Source: Litoreibacter ascidiaceicola
Lineage (GTDB): Bacteria > Pseudomonadota > Alphaproteobacteria > Rhodobacterales > Rhodobacteraceae
Assembly: GCF_900129235.1 (NCBI RefSeq)
Contig: NZ_FQUV01000005.1
Coordinates: 186,001 to 250,000, forward strand
Length of the DNA stretch: 64,000 bases
Direction: 5' to 3'
The notes beneath the pieces are model-generated. The model was not told the DNA's origin and ran no database searches. It saw only the letters and a list, made by a program, of their open reading frames with translations. The translations under genes were made by a program, and so were the position numbers. Numbering within the stretch: position 1 is the first letter of the stretch; each line of letters opens with the position of its first letter. Positions 1 through 9,200 of the stretch are shown in pieces.

Positions 1-385
1 CGTACAGCTTGCCTTCGTGGCTCAGACCGCCACGCATCGCTGGCAGAATGTCTTCAACGTCGTACTCGGCGTCGAAAGTCAGCTCTTCCAACCAACCACG
101 TGCACCCCAGATCGGAGCCTCGTACATGCCGATGGTCATAACGTCGAACTGGCCACCCTTGGTGGTGATGTCCGTCGTAACGCGGGAGCGCAGAGTGCCC
201 TCGTCAAGCGTAACCCAGTTCAATGTGATGCCTGGATTCGCGGCTTCAAACTCTGGGGTGAATTTTTGCATTTCGACCATGTGGCCGTTGTTTACTGTGG
301 CGATGGTAAGCTCGCCGGCGAATGCGGTCGTTGCACCGGCGACGCCGATGGCAAGACCCAACGCAGTATTGCGTAGAGATTTCAT
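1..385 (-). CDS. Polyol/sugar ABC transporter substrate-binding protein, N-terminal part (runs off the window)
   Basis: Periplasmic solute-binding subunit of an ABC importer; only the first 128 residues lie inside the window. Residues 1-23 form a clear Sec signal peptide ending in AFA before GELTIATVNN. The mature start and the later stretch TTKGGQFDVMTIGMYE resemble the sorbitol/mannitol-binding SmoE group of extracellular binding proteins (family 1), so a polyol ligand is likely but not proven. The start is supported by an AGGGAGG ribosome site seven bases upstream of ATG. Permease and ATPase genes, if present, would lie to the left of the window. It is divergent from msrB across a 330-base AT-rich gap. 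I am sure of the family and less sure of the ligand. Confidence 0.85.
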   Translation of the reverse strand, partial: MKSLRNTALGLAIGVAGATTAFAGELTIATVNNGHMVEMQKFTPEFEAANPGITLNWVTLDEGTLRSRVTTDITTKGGQFDVMTIGMYEAPIWGARGWLEELTFDAEYDVEDILPAMRGGLSHEGKLY

Positions 386-715
386 GTTATCCTCCCTGAA
401 ATCACGGTTTGCAGAATTCCGTAAACTAAGCTTGCTGCCCTTCTCGCTTCTCAGCCAATATCATTTCATCAACGACTGATACTTTTTACATAGAAACTGC
501 CGCAAAATGCACTAATTATCGTCATAATAATACAATTCACACCTCGATCCGCTCCTAGAATATTAGCTTCGGCGAATCCCTCGGTCCGTTAAAGACTATC
601 AGAAGTCTTACTAAGCACCACAGTAACTCTCTCAGAGTATTCGTTTAGAATTGGAATTCTCGCCACCGGCATCCTATTTTCAAACCAACGGAACGAAACA
701 CGAAGGATCTGCGCC
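386..715. other. AT-rich divergent intergenic region
   Basis: This 330-base gap separates the binding-protein gene (leftward) from msrB (rightward), so it must hold at least two promoters. It is visibly richer in A+T than the flanking genes, especially around 480-560. A GAAGGAT ribosome site precedes the msrB ATG. I see no convincing open reading frame and no clear hairpin terminator, and I cannot place the -10/-35 boxes with confidence. Confidence 0.6.
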
Positions 716-1162
716 ATGAAATATGAAAAGACCGAAGAAGCGCTGGCGAAACTCACTGCCGAGCAATTTCGTGTAACGCAGGAAAGCGGCACGGAACGCG
801 CCTTCACCGGAGAGCTGACCGACAACAAGGAGCCGGGGATCTATGTCGACATCGTTTCCGGCGAGCCACTATTCGCGTCGTCGGACAAATTCGAGTCCGG
901 CTGCGGTTGGCCCAGTTTCACCAAGCCCATCGTCACCGACCACGTAACCGAACACCGCGACGCCTCTTTCGGCATGGTCCGCACAGAGGTCCGCTCGATG
1001 CACGGCGACAGTCACCTCGGGCACGTCTTCCCCGATGGCCCTGCCGACCGCGGCGGGTTGCGCTACTGCATCAACTCCGCCAGCCTGCGCTTCATTCATC
1101 GCGACGAGATGGAGAGCGAAGGCTATGGCGACCTTGTGAACCAAGTGGAGGAAATCGAATGA
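716..1162 (+). CDS. msrB: Peptide-methionine (R)-S-oxide reductase MsrB
   Basis: Reduces the R epimer of methionine sulfoxide in oxidised proteins, using thioredoxin. The 148-residue protein is one MsrB domain: CGWPSF at 63-68 carries the resolving Cys63, [10 protein letters not shown] lies at 100-109, and [11 protein letters not shown] holds catalytic Cys118. The two CxxC pairs that bind structural zinc in many MsrBs are absent, so this is the zinc-free form. It ends in an ATGA overlap with msrA, so the two stereospecific reductases are translated together. The trxA product further along the window could serve as electron donor, which is an inference. Confidence 0.96.
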   Translation: MKYEKTEEALAKLTAEQFRVTQESGTERAFTGELTDNKEPGIYVDIVSGEPLFASSDKFESGCGWPSFTKPIVTDHVTEHRDASFGMVRTEVRSMHGDSHLGHVFPDGPADRGGLRYCINSASLRFIHRDEMESEGYGDLVNQVEEIE

Positions 1163-1665
1163 CTGAACGCGCTGTTCTGGCCGGTGGCTGTTTTTGGGGC
1201 ATGCAGGATTTGATCCGCAAGTTGCCCGGCGTTATCTCGACCCGCGTGGGCTACACTGGCGGCGATATCGAGAACGCCACCTACCGCAACCACGGCACTC
1301 ACGCCGAAGGGATCGAAATTACTTTTGACCCCGAGTTGACAAGCTACCGCACGCTGCTCGAGTTCTTCTTCCAAATTCACGACCCGACAACACCCAACCG
1401 GCAAGGCAATGACCGTGGCATGTCCTACCGCTCTGCGATTTACTATGTCGACGATACGCAAAAAGACGTGGCACTCGACACGATCGCCGATGTCGACGCC
1501 TCCGGCCTCTGGCCTGCCAAGGTGGTGACAGAGGTGGAACCCGTCGGGGATTTCTGGGAAGCTGAGCCGGAGCATCAGGATTATCTGGAGCGAATCCCGA
1601 ACGGGTACACATGCCACTTCGTGCGTCCGGACTGGGTTCTGCCACGTCGCGCAGCCGCCGAATAG
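1159..1665 (+). CDS. msrA: Peptide-methionine (S)-S-oxide reductase MsrA
   Basis: Reduces the S epimer of methionine sulfoxide, the complement of MsrB. The 168-residue product has the GCFWG signature at residues 10-14 with nucleophilic Cys11, followed by the typical GYTGG and the central [12 protein letters not shown] block that shapes the methyl-sulfoxide pocket. A later cysteine in [10 protein letters not shown] is a candidate resolving residue. The ATG start overlaps the msrB stop by four bases; a longer reading frame opens upstream but runs out of frame through msrB and is not the gene. There is no signal peptide, so it acts in the cytoplasm. Confidence 0.96.
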   Translation: MTERAVLAGGCFWGMQDLIRKLPGVISTRVGYTGGDIENATYRNHGTHAEGIEITFDPELTSYRTLLEFFFQIHDPTTPNRQGNDRGMSYRSAIYYVDDTQKDVALDTIADVDASGLWPAKVVTEVEPVGDFWEAEPEHQDYLERIPNGYTCHFVRPDWVLPRRAAAE

Positions 1666-1730
1666 CCAGAGGCATATGTGCGCGGCCTTATTTGCAAGGG
1701 CAACCGTCACTCCAGTCAACTTCTTACGCT

Positions 1731-1754
1731 GTCAGAATAATTTTTATTGTTGAC
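1731..1754. promoter_or_regulatory. Inverted repeat upstream of the XRE-cupin regulator, candidate operator
   Basis: The 24 bases carry GTCA and AATAA on the left mirrored by TTATT and TGAC on the right, with one extra base on the right side, 64 bases before the regulator start. A second short dyad, TGTCACGACA, follows at 1765-1774. XRE-cupin regulators commonly control their own gene and the next operon, so this is a plausible binding site. No copy of the same repeat is obvious directly before the binding-protein gene at 2539. Confidence 0.3.
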
Positions 1755-1817
1755 CCTCACAAGATGTCACGACAGGCTGCACCCTAGGACCGCCAACGAG
1801 CGCCTACGGGGAAACAG

Positions 1818-2468
1818 TTGCCACAGACGACAGCACAAGCGAAAGCACGAAAACCGGCCGAAGGGCTGGGCCTGCGGATGCGCGCACAGCGGCATCGGTT
1901 GTCGATGACGTTGCAGCAGTTGTCAGTGACGTCAGGCGTCTCGGTCGGCTATCTAAGTCAGGTGGAGCGTGGCAACGCGACACCTACCTTGGGCACCCTC
2001 ACTCAAATCGCACAGGCTTTGGAGGTGGATGCCGGTTATTTTGTCCGCCCGCCCCGCGCCGTCGATAGTCTGACCCGCGGCGCAGGCCGGCCCAAATTCG
2101 CGGTGGCAGGGTCCTCCATTGAATACGAGCAAATCGGCGCGGAACGCGCGGGGCACGAACTGACATCCTTTGTGATGAACGTCCCCCCGGGATACGAATC
2201 CGAGGTGGTCACCCATATCGGCGAGGAAATCATCTACATCCTTGAGGGTGAGATTTCACAAATGGTCGGCGAGCGGGAATACCTGATGGGTGTGGGTGAC
2301 AGCCTGCACTATCTTGGGTCGACCCCGCATTGCTGGTCCAACAAGACATCCCGGCTCGCCCGCATTTTGTGGGTGGGCCGGATGCAATACGATAAGTCCG
2401 GCGAGATCGGACAACTAGAGGCCACGCAACAAGAAATCACGCGTGAGATGTTACCACTCAGGCCTTGA
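1818..2468 (+). CDS. XRE-family regulator with C-terminal cupin domain
   Basis: Transcription factor of 216 residues. Residues 18-75 form an HTH_3 domain (LRMRAQRHRLSM, then SVGYLSQVERGNATP as recognition region). Residues about 122-176 form a small cupin barrel with the HIGEEIIYILEGE and DSLHYLGSTPHCW motifs, which usually senses a small ligand or metal. The start is TTG with GGGGAA before it; no ATG fits before the helix-turn-helix. The gene lies directly before, and in line with, the peptide ABC operon, so it probably controls that operon in response to an imported compound. The ligand is unknown. Confidence 0.85.
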   Translation: MPQTTAQAKARKPAEGLGLRMRAQRHRLSMTLQQLSVTSGVSVGYLSQVERGNATPTLGTLTQIAQALEVDAGYFVRPPRAVDSLTRGAGRPKFAVAGSSIEYEQIGAERAGHELTSFVMNVPPGYESEVVTHIGEEIIYILEGEISQMVGEREYLMGVGDSLHYLGSTPHCWSNKTSRLARILWVGRMQYDKSGEIGQLEATQQEITREMLPLRP

Positions 2469-2538
2469 AACCCATCACCATCAGCGGCATCGATAGGTCG
2501 CTGACCACATCAAGTCGTCAACTAGGAGAGAAAAACTG

Positions 2539-4128
2539 ATGTCTTTTAACAAAATCATGGCCACTGGGCTGTTGCTGAGCACGCTGGGCGTGTCGGCGCA
2601 GGCGCAATCGCTGGTCTATTGCTCGGAAGGCTCGCCCGAAGGCTTTGACCCGGCGCTGTATACCGCTGGCACCACCTTCGATGCGTCCAGCCACCCGATC
2701 TACAACCGCTTGGCGGAATTCAAGGTTGGCACCACAGAAACCGTCCCTGCTTTGGCTGAAAGCTGGGAAGTGTCCGAAGACGGCAAAACGGTAACCTTCA
2801 AGCTGCGCAAGGGCGTGAAGTTTCACTCCAACGCGCAGTTCACACCAACGCGTGATTTCAACGCGGATGACGTGATTTTCAGCTTTGACCGTCAAGGCAA
2901 CGCGGAAAACCCTTACAATCAGGTTTCCGGCGGCACGTGGGAATATTTCGGCGGCATGTCCATGCCTGACCTGATCGAGAGCATTGAGAAGGTTGACGAC
3001 TATACGGTCGCCTTCAACCTGACCCGTCCCGAAGCGCCAATCATCGCCAACATGGCAATGGATTTCGCCTCCATCGTGTCCAAGGAATATGCGGACGCCA
3101 TGCTCGAAGCCGGCACGCCCGAGATGCTGAACCAAGCACCAATCGGCACTGGCCCGTTCGCGTTCCAAGCGTATCAAAAAGATGCGGTCATCCGCTATCT
3201 GCGCAACGACGACTACTGGGGCGACAAAGCCAAGGTTGAAAGCCTGATCTTCGCGATCACGCCTGACGCCTCCGTGCGCTTCCAGAAGGTGCAAGCGGGC
3301 GAATGCCACGTAATGGCCTATCCAAACCCGGCAGATGTCCAGTCGATGAAAGACGACAGTGACATCGTGGTGATGGAGCAGGAAGGCCTGAACGTCGGCT
3401 ATCTCGCATACAACACCCAAGTCGCGCCTTTCGATAACCCCAAGGTCCGCAAGGCCCTGAACATGGCGATCGACAAGCAAGCGATCATCGACGTGGTCTT
3501 CCAAGGCTCTGGCCAGATCGCCAAGAACCCGATCCCGCCGACCATGTGGTCCTACAACGACGCGATCGAAGACGATAACTACGACCCCGAAGCCGCGAAA
3601 GCTGCGCTCGAGGCCGAAGGTGTCTCTGATCTGTCGATGAAGATCTGGGCGATGCCGGTTCAGCGTCCCTACAACCCGAACGCCCGCCGCATGGCCGAGC
3701 TGATGCAGGAAGATTTCTCCAAGGTCGGCGTGAACGTGGAGATCGTGTCCTACGAATGGGGCGAGTATCTTGAGCGCTCCAAAGCCAAGGACCGTGACGG
3801 TGCGGTTCTGCTGGGCTGGACCGGTGACAACGGCGATCCGGATAACTTCCTCGCAGTTCTGCTGGGCTGTGACGGCGTAGAGAAATCCAACCGCGCACAA
3901 TGGTGCAACGAGGAATTCGATGCGATCATCCAGAAAGCCAAAGTTCTGCCAACTCAGGCAGAGCGTGCGAAGCTCTACGAAGAGGCACAAGTCATCTTCA
4001 AAGATCAAGCACCTTGGGCCACAATCGCGCACTCGGTTGTCTACATGACCATGCGTCCGGAAGTTGAAGGCTATGTCGTGCACCCGCTGGGCGGCCACAT
4101 CTTCAACCAAGTCGGCCTGTCGCAATAA
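2539..4128 (+). CDS. Dipeptide/oligopeptide-type ABC transporter substrate-binding protein
   Basis: Periplasmic receptor of family SBP_bac_5 (DppA/OppA type), 529 residues, which is normal for the family. Residues 1-23 are a signal peptide ending in AQAQ. The signature ALAESWEVSEDGKTVTFKLRKGVKFH is spread across about residues 70-96, and FNADDVIFSFDR follows. A GGAGAG ribosome site precedes ATG. It heads the operon with the M24 peptidase, two permeases and two ATPases. The pairing with a proline-type peptidase suggests peptides or related amide compounds as ligands; the exact substrate cannot be read from sequence. Confidence 0.92.
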   Translation: MSFNKIMATGLLLSTLGVSAQAQSLVYCSEGSPEGFDPALYTAGTTFDASSHPIYNRLAEFKVGTTETVPALAESWEVSEDGKTVTFKLRKGVKFHSNAQFTPTRDFNADDVIFSFDRQGNAENPYNQVSGGTWEYFGGMSMPDLIESIEKVDDYTVAFNLTRPEAPIIANMAMDFASIVSKEYADAMLEAGTPEMLNQAPIGTGPFAFQAYQKDAVIRYLRNDDYWGDKAKVESLIFAITPDASVRFQKVQAGECHVMAYPNPADVQSMKDDSDIVVMEQEGLNVGYLAYNTQVAPFDNPKVRKALNMAIDKQAIIDVVFQGSGQIAKNPIPPTMWSYNDAIEDDNYDPEAAKAALEAEGVSDLSMKIWAMPVQRPYNPNARRMAELMQEDFSKVGVNVEIVSYEWGEYLERSKAKDRDGAVLLGWTGDNGDPDNFLAVLLGCDGVEKSNRAQWCNEEFDAIIQKAKVLPTQAERAKLYEEAQVIFKDQAPWATIAHSVVYMTMRPEVEGYVVHPLGGHIFNQVGLSQ

Positions 4129-4145
4129 GCGGCTGATAGACCTGA

Positions 4146-4170
4146 GGGGCGGCGCAGCATGTGCCGCCCC
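4146..4170 (+). terminator. Strong hairpin after the binding-protein gene (partial terminator or mRNA stabiliser)
   Basis: GGGGCGGCGCA at 4146-4156 pairs with TGTGCCGCCCC at 4160-4170 (one G-T pair) around a three-base loop, 18 bases after the binding-protein stop. Only a weak T-rich tail follows. Such hairpins after the first gene of an importer operon usually keep the binding protein more abundant than the membrane parts. It also covers the GTG at 4161 that would otherwise look like the start of the peptidase. Confidence 0.7.
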
Positions 4171-4205
4171 TTCCATATTTTGCGAATTTTAAGGCGCACC
4201 ACCTC

Positions 4206-5315
4206 ATGCCCCCATCACTAGAACAGCGTCTTTCTGAGTATGCCGGTGTTGCCGCCGATCTGGGCGTGGATGCCGTGGCATTGGTGCCCGGCCCTAATTT
4301 TACCCGCGCAATAGACCAAAGCTTCATGAGCCACGAACGACCGTTTCTGCTGGTTATTCCCGCCGACAAACCCGCCGCCGCCTTGGTGCCGAATCTTGAG
4401 CTGGGCAGCTGGAACCAGGTGGGGTTTGGCGGCGCCGTGTTCGATTGGCGCGACCAGACGGGTTATGCTGACGCCTTCGCCGCACTGGTTGACCACTTGG
4501 GCATCTCATCTCTGGCTGTCGAAGGGCAAGTGATGCGCGTGTTCGTGCACCATGCCCTGATCGCCGCGCAATCATCGCTGAAAATCACCGACGCGGAACG
4601 CGAAATTTCCGGCCTGCGCATGATCAAGACCCCTCAAGATATTGCTGCGATGCAGGACGCCATTGATATATCAGAGCGCGCGTTGCACCGGACTTTGGAC
4701 AGCGTCAGGTTGGGCCAATCCGAAAAACAAATCGAACAGATGCTCATCAAAACGCTGTTTGACGAAGGTGCTGATGATCTGGCCTTCAACCCGATTGTGG
4801 TCGCCGGAGACGGCACCGCCATGCCCCACGCCCACGCGCGTCATGACTACAAGGTCAAAGCGGGCGACGCCCTGCTGATCGACTTCGGCGCGCGCAAGAA
4901 CGGATTTGCCGCCGACATAACGCGCACGGTGTTTCTTGATCATGTCTCAGACGAAGGGCGCGCGGTCTACGACACGGTGCTACAGGCCAATCTGGCCGGC
5001 TTGGCCGTCACCCGCGCAGGTGTCACCGCCCACGAGGTTGATGACGTTGTGACCAGCGTGCTTGAAGCCTCGCCCTATGCTGACCGGATCCGCACCAAAA
5101 CCGGACACGGGCTCGGCCGCGACGTACATGAAGCCCCTTACATCATGCGCGGCAACCACATGACGTTACCCGCCGGAACCGTTTACACCAACGAGCCCGG
5201 TTTATATCAGATCGGCAACTTCGGCGTGCGCATCGAAGACGATGTGCTTATAACCGAAGATGGCTACCAAACCCTGACCCATTTCCCCAAAGAATTGATG
5301 GTGATTTCGTGCTGA
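4206..5315 (+). CDS. M24-family metallopeptidase (Xaa-Pro aminopeptidase/creatinase type)
   Basis: Predicted cytoplasmic two-domain enzyme of 369 residues: a creatinase-like N-terminal domain (about 1-135) and a pita-bread catalytic domain (about 140-369). All five dinuclear metal ligands are visible: Asp226 and Asp237 (DFGARKNGFAADITRT), His301 (TGHGLGRDVHEAP), Glu330 (NEPGLY) and Glu344 (GVRIEDD). I chose ATG 4206 because the upstream GTG lies inside a terminator-like hairpin and the family domain begins just after 4206. It overlaps the next permease by seven bases. It probably cleaves proline-containing dipeptides, or a creatine-like amide, delivered by the transporter; the choice is open. 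Confidence 0.88.
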   Translation: MPPSLEQRLSEYAGVAADLGVDAVALVPGPNFTRAIDQSFMSHERPFLLVIPADKPAAALVPNLELGSWNQVGFGGAVFDWRDQTGYADAFAALVDHLGISSLAVEGQVMRVFVHHALIAAQSSLKITDAEREISGLRMIKTPQDIAAMQDAIDISERALHRTLDSVRLGQSEKQIEQMLIKTLFDEGADDLAFNPIVVAGDGTAMPHAHARHDYKVKAGDALLIDFGARKNGFAADITRTVFLDHVSDEGRAVYDTVLQANLAGLAVTRAGVTAHEVDDVVTSVLEASPYADRIRTKTGHGLGRDVHEAPYIMRGNHMTLPAGTVYTNEPGLYQIGNFGVRIEDDVLITEDGYQTLTHFPKELMVISC

Positions 5316-6316
5316 ATTATGCCCTAAGCCGCCTGCTTACCTTCATTCCCACCTTCATCGGGGTGACGTTGATCTCGTTCAGCTTCATTCGCGCCCTGCC
5401 GGGGGACCCCATTCAGGTCATGGCGGGCGAGCGCGGCATATCAGACGAACGCTACGCCGAGCTGGCCAAACAGTTTGGCTATGACCGCCCGATCTATGTG
5501 CAATTCTGGGAATACCTGACAGGTGTTTTGCAAGGTGATCTGGGCAACTCCTTCGTGACCAAGCGTCCCGTCTGGGATGAATTCTTCGCGCTCTTCCCTG
5601 CAACACTGGAACTCTCAATATGCGCCATGATCTTCGCCGTGGCGCTGGGCCTGCCTGCCGGGGTGATCGCCGCCGTTAACCGCGGCAAGTTCTTCGACCG
5701 CGCGCTGATGTCGACCGCCCTTGTCGGCTATTCGATGCCAATCTTCTGGTGGGCCTTGCTGCTGATCATCGTGTTCTCGGGCAACCTGCAATGGACGCCT
5801 GTGTCAGGGCGCATTGATTTGCTCTACTACTTCCCCGACCCGACGGGCTTCATGATCATCGACAGCCTCGCCTCGGGCCAGAAGGGCGCGTTCGTCTCGG
5901 CGCTGCGCCACCTTATCCTGCCCACAATCGTGCTGGGCACGATCCCCTTGGCGGTGATCGCCCGCCAAACCCGTTCCGCGATGCTGGAGGTCTTGGGCGA
6001 GGACTATATCCGCACCGCCCGCGCCAAGGGCATGTCGCCCGGTCGGATCAACGGCATTCACGCGTTACGCAACGCGCTGATCCCTGTGATCACCGTGATT
6101 GGCCTGTCGGTTGGCACATTGCTGGCAGGCGCGATCCTGACCGAAACGATCTTCAGCTGGCCGGGCATCGGCAAGTGGATGGTCGATAGTATTTTCCGGC
6201 GTGATTATCCCGTGGTGCAAGGCGGCCTGCTGCTGATTGCCGTGATGGTGATGATCGTAAACCTTACCGTTGATATGCTCTACGGCGTCATCAACCCCAA
6301 GATCAGGAAGCGCTAG
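5309..6316 (+). CDS. Peptide ABC transporter permease, DppB type
   Basis: Inner-membrane subunit of the dipeptide-type importer, 335 residues with about six membrane helices. The opening NYALSRLLTFIPTFIGVTLI and the RALPGDP motif are typical of DppB/OppB. The cytoplasmic coupling loop reads YIRTARAKGMSPGRINGIHALRNA near residue 230 (shown here in parts: YIRTARAKG and HALRNALIP). The start codon is GTG inside the end of the peptidase gene, pointing to translational coupling. The stop is followed after one base by the ATG of the partner permease. Confidence 0.93.
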   Translation: MLNYALSRLLTFIPTFIGVTLISFSFIRALPGDPIQVMAGERGISDERYAELAKQFGYDRPIYVQFWEYLTGVLQGDLGNSFVTKRPVWDEFFALFPATLELSICAMIFAVALGLPAGVIAAVNRGKFFDRALMSTALVGYSMPIFWWALLLIIVFSGNLQWTPVSGRIDLLYYFPDPTGFMIIDSLASGQKGAFVSALRHLILPTIVLGTIPLAVIARQTRSAMLEVLGEDYIRTARAKGMSPGRINGIHALRNALIPVITVIGLSVGTLLAGAILTETIFSWPGIGKWMVDSIFRRDYPVVQGGLLLIAVMVMIVNLTVDMLYGVINPKIRKR

Positions 6317-6317
6317 G

Positions 6318-7223
6318 ATGGACGACGCACTCTCAGCCGAAGCAGAGATGGTTCAGGACCGCCCGGGCCGCCTGCGTGAATTCTGGTTTTACTTCCGCGA
6401 GAACCGCGGCGCGGTCATCGGCCTATGGATATTCGCGATATTCGCGTTCCTCGCCTTCTTCGGGCCGTGGATTGCACCGCATGATGCAACAGCCCAATAC
6501 CGCGCCGCGACCTTGCAACCCCCCGTCTGGCAGGACGGCGGATCATGGACCCATATCCTCGGCACCGACCCGTTGGGCCGCGATATGCTGTCCCGTCTGA
6601 TCGTCGGCGCGCGCTACTCGTTCTTTGTCGGGGTCGTTGTTGTCAGCATCGCCGCCACCGGCGGCATCATCATCGGGCTTATCGCCGGCTTCGCTCCCAA
6701 ATGGGTCGACAGCATCATCATGCGCATCATGGATATCGTGCTGGCCTTCCCGTCGCTGCTGCTGGCGCTGGTGCTGGTGGCCATTCTGGGGCCGTCGCTG
6801 ACCAACGCGATGATCGCCATCGCCATCGTGCTGCAACCGCATTACGTGCGTCTGACCCGCGCCAGCGTGTTGTCGGAGCGGCAGAAGGACTACGTGGTCT
6901 CCGCCCGCGTCGCAGGCGCCGGAATATTCCGGCTGATGTTCATCACCGTGCTGCCCAACTGTCTGGCGCCGATTATCGTGCAGGCCGCACTATCTTTCTC
7001 AACCGCCATTCTGGACGCCGCCGCCCTCGGCTTTCTGGGAATGGGCGCACAACCACCCACACCGGAATGGGGCACCATGCTGGCCGAAGCCCGAGAGTTC
7101 ATCTTGCGCGCGTGGTGGGTTGTCACCTTCCCCGGCCTCGCCATTCTTGTGACCGTTCTGGCCATCAACCTGATGGGCGACGGGCTGCGTGACGCGCTTG
7201 ATCCGAAACTGAAGCGGAGCTAG
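6318..7223 (+). CDS. Peptide ABC transporter permease, DppC type
   Basis: Second inner-membrane subunit, 301 residues. An N-terminal helix (about 32-52, GAVIGLWIFAIFAFLAFFGP) is followed by the LGTDPLGRDMLSRLI motif that marks DppC/OppC and by a domain of five further helices. The coupling loop contains VSARVAGAGIFRLM. I start at ATG 6318, one base after the dppB-type stop and with AGGA just before it; the longer frame from 6270 only reads through the end of the previous gene. It forms the heterodimeric channel with the DppB-type protein. Confidence 0.92.
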   Translation: MDDALSAEAEMVQDRPGRLREFWFYFRENRGAVIGLWIFAIFAFLAFFGPWIAPHDATAQYRAATLQPPVWQDGGSWTHILGTDPLGRDMLSRLIVGARYSFFVGVVVVSIAATGGIIIGLIAGFAPKWVDSIIMRIMDIVLAFPSLLLALVLVAILGPSLTNAMIAIAIVLQPHYVRLTRASVLSERQKDYVVSARVAGAGIFRLMFITVLPNCLAPIIVQAALSFSTAILDAAALGFLGMGAQPPTPEWGTMLAEAREFILRAWWVVTFPGLAILVTVLAINLMGDGLRDALDPKLKRS

Positions 7224-7227
7224 GCCG

Positions 7228-8205
7228 ATGACCCTTTTGCATATCAGAAACCTAAGCGTCGACTTCGCCACCGCCTCCGGCCAGTTCCGCGCGGTGGACG
7301 GCGTCGATCAGGACGTCAACGAAAGCGAAATTCTCGCCATCGTCGGCGAAAGCGGCTCCGGCAAGTCGGTGTCCATGCTCGCCGTGATGGGCCTGCTGCC
7401 ATGGACCGCGACCGTCACCGCGGACGAGCTGACCTTTGACGGGCAAGACCTGCTGACAATGGAGCCGCGGGCACGCCGCAAAATCGTCGGCAAGGATCTC
7501 GCGATGATCTTTCAGGAGCCGATGTCGTCGCTAAACCCCTGTTTCACCGTAGGGTGGCAAATCCGCGAGGCGCTTCGGGTGCATCTGGGCATGGGCCGCC
7601 GCGAGCGGCAGGCCCGCGCGATCGAGTTGTTCGAACAGGTCGGCATTCCCGACCCCGAAAAACGTCTGTCCGCTTTTCCGCACCAGATGTCCGGCGGCAT
7701 GAACCAGCGCGTGATGATCGCCATGGCAATCGCCTGCAAACCCAAGCTGCTGATCGCCGACGAGCCGACAACAGCGCTCGACGTGACCATTCAGGCGCAA
7801 ATTCTGGACCTTCTCGCGTCACTGCGCGACGAAACCGGCATGGGTCTGGTGCTGATCACCCACGACATGGGAGTGGTCGCCGAAACGGCCGAACGCGTCA
7901 GCGTGCAATATGCGGGCCAGAAGATCGAAGAGCAGCCCGTCGTGCCCCTGTTCGAGACACCGCATCACCCCTACACCTCCGCGCTGTTGGACGCCTTGCC
8001 GGAACGCGCGACTGAAAAGCGGTTGCCAACAATCCCCGGCGTGGTCCCCGGTCAGTTCGACCGTCCGGCGGGCTGCCTGTTTTCGCCGCGCTGCCAGTTT
8101 GCCAATGCAAAATGCAAGGCCGAAGCCCCGCGCCCGTCAAGCATCGAATTGGGCCACGCACGGTGCTTCTACCCATTGAATTCGAACGAGAGGGCGGCGT
8201 CATGA
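7228..8205 (+). CDS. Peptide ABC transporter ATPase, DppD type
   Basis: First nucleotide-binding subunit, 325 residues. The Walker A motif GESGSGKS is at 40-47, the Q-loop region is [12 protein letters not shown], the signature motif reads MSGGMNQRV instead of the usual LSGGMRQR, and Walker B is [12 protein letters not shown]. The C-terminal oligopeptide-transporter extension has the cysteine cluster [14 protein letters not shown], which in this subgroup can bind an iron-sulfur cluster. It starts four bases after the permease stop and ends in an ATGA overlap with the second ATPase. Confidence 0.94.
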   Translation: MTLLHIRNLSVDFATASGQFRAVDGVDQDVNESEILAIVGESGSGKSVSMLAVMGLLPWTATVTADELTFDGQDLLTMEPRARRKIVGKDLAMIFQEPMSSLNPCFTVGWQIREALRVHLGMGRRERQARAIELFEQVGIPDPEKRLSAFPHQMSGGMNQRVMIAMAIACKPKLLIADEPTTALDVTIQAQILDLLASLRDETGMGLVLITHDMGVVAETAERVSVQYAGQKIEEQPVVPLFETPHHPYTSALLDALPERATEKRLPTIPGVVPGQFDRPAGCLFSPRCQFANAKCKAEAPRPSSIELGHARCFYPLNSNERAAS

Positions 8206-9167
8206 CAGACCCGGTGATGACAGCAACCGCGCTTGAGCGGCATTACGAAGTTAGCAGCGGATTGTTTCGCGCCTCACGCACCTTGAAGGCCGTGGCCGGT
8301 GTCGAGTTCGCGCTCTACCCCGGCAAAACCCTTGCGGTGGTTGGAGAAAGTGGCTGTGGCAAGTCCACACTGGCCCGCATGGTCACGATGATCGAAGAGC
8401 CGACCGCCGGGTCTTTGACCTTGGACGGCAAACCCGTCGTTCCCGAAGACTGGGCCTCCTTGCGCAAATCGGTGCAAATCGTGTTTCAAGACCCCTACGG
8501 GTCGCTGAACCCGCGCCAACGCATTGGCACCATTCTAGAGGAACCGCTGAAGATCAACCGCCCCGACATGAGCAACACCGAACGCACTGCCAAAGCGCGC
8601 GAGATGCTGGGGCTGGTGGGCCTGCGACCCGAGCATTTCGACCGCTACCCCCACATGTTTTCCGGCGGCCAACGCCAAAGAATCGCGATTGCCCGTGCTC
8701 TGATGCTGGATCCGAAAGTGCTCGTGCTGGACGAACCTGTCTCCGCGCTGGACCTGTCCATCCAAAGCTCGGTCCTGAACCTGTTGGTGGACCTGCAAGA
8801 GCGGCTGCAACTGGCCTATCTGTTTATCTCTCACGATCTAAGCGTGGTGAAGCATGTCGCCGACGAGGTGATCGTCATGTATTTGGGCCGCGCCGTCGAA
8901 AAGGGCAGCCGTGATGCCGTGTTTGCAACGCCGTTTCACCCCTATACCAAGGCGCTTCTCTCCGCGACGCCGCAAGCCGATCCACGGGCGAAAAAGGAAC
9001 GGATCAAGCTGGACGGGGAGCTGCCTTCGCCATTGGCTATTCCGGACGGATGTCCCTTCGCGCCACGATGCTGGAAGGTGCAGGACAAATGCCGCGCAAC
9101 GCGCCCTGCATTGTCTGGCGACGCCCATTCAGCGGCCTGCTTCTTCCCGGAAAACAGCCCGACCTAA
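8202..9167 (+). CDS. Peptide ABC transporter ATPase, DppF type
   Basis: Second nucleotide-binding subunit, 321 residues, last gene of the importer operon. Walker A is GESGCGKS, the coupling region reads IVFQDPYGSLNPRQ, the signature is FSGGQRQRIAIARAL and Walker B is VLVLDEPVSALD. The C-terminal cysteine group CPFAPRCWKVQDKC matches the DppF/OppF tail. The start is the ATG that overlaps the DppD-type stop (ATGA). I see no strong hairpin between its stop and the tRNA gene 33 bases on. Confidence 0.94.
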   Translation: MTDPVMTATALERHYEVSSGLFRASRTLKAVAGVEFALYPGKTLAVVGESGCGKSTLARMVTMIEEPTAGSLTLDGKPVVPEDWASLRKSVQIVFQDPYGSLNPRQRIGTILEEPLKINRPDMSNTERTAKAREMLGLVGLRPEHFDRYPHMFSGGQRQRIAIARALMLDPKVLVLDEPVSALDLSIQSSVLNLLVDLQERLQLAYLFISHDLSVVKHVADEVIVMYLGRAVEKGSRDAVFATPFHPYTKALLSATPQADPRAKKERIKLDGELPSPLAIPDGCPFAPRCWKVQDKCRATRPALSGDAHSAACFFPENSPT

Positions 9168-9200
9168 GCGCCGGAAATTCGGGTATTCATCGCCGGGAAA

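Noticed and set aside
2518-4176. 552-codon open frame on the minus strand opposite the peptide-binding protein
   Set aside because: It is the antisense shadow of a strong plus-strand gene in G+C-rich DNA; its translation has no family features and no ribosome site.
4161-4205. Longer start (GTG 4161) for the M24 peptidase
   Set aside because: It lies in the right arm of a hairpin and adds 15 codons of no family content; ATG 4206 is better.
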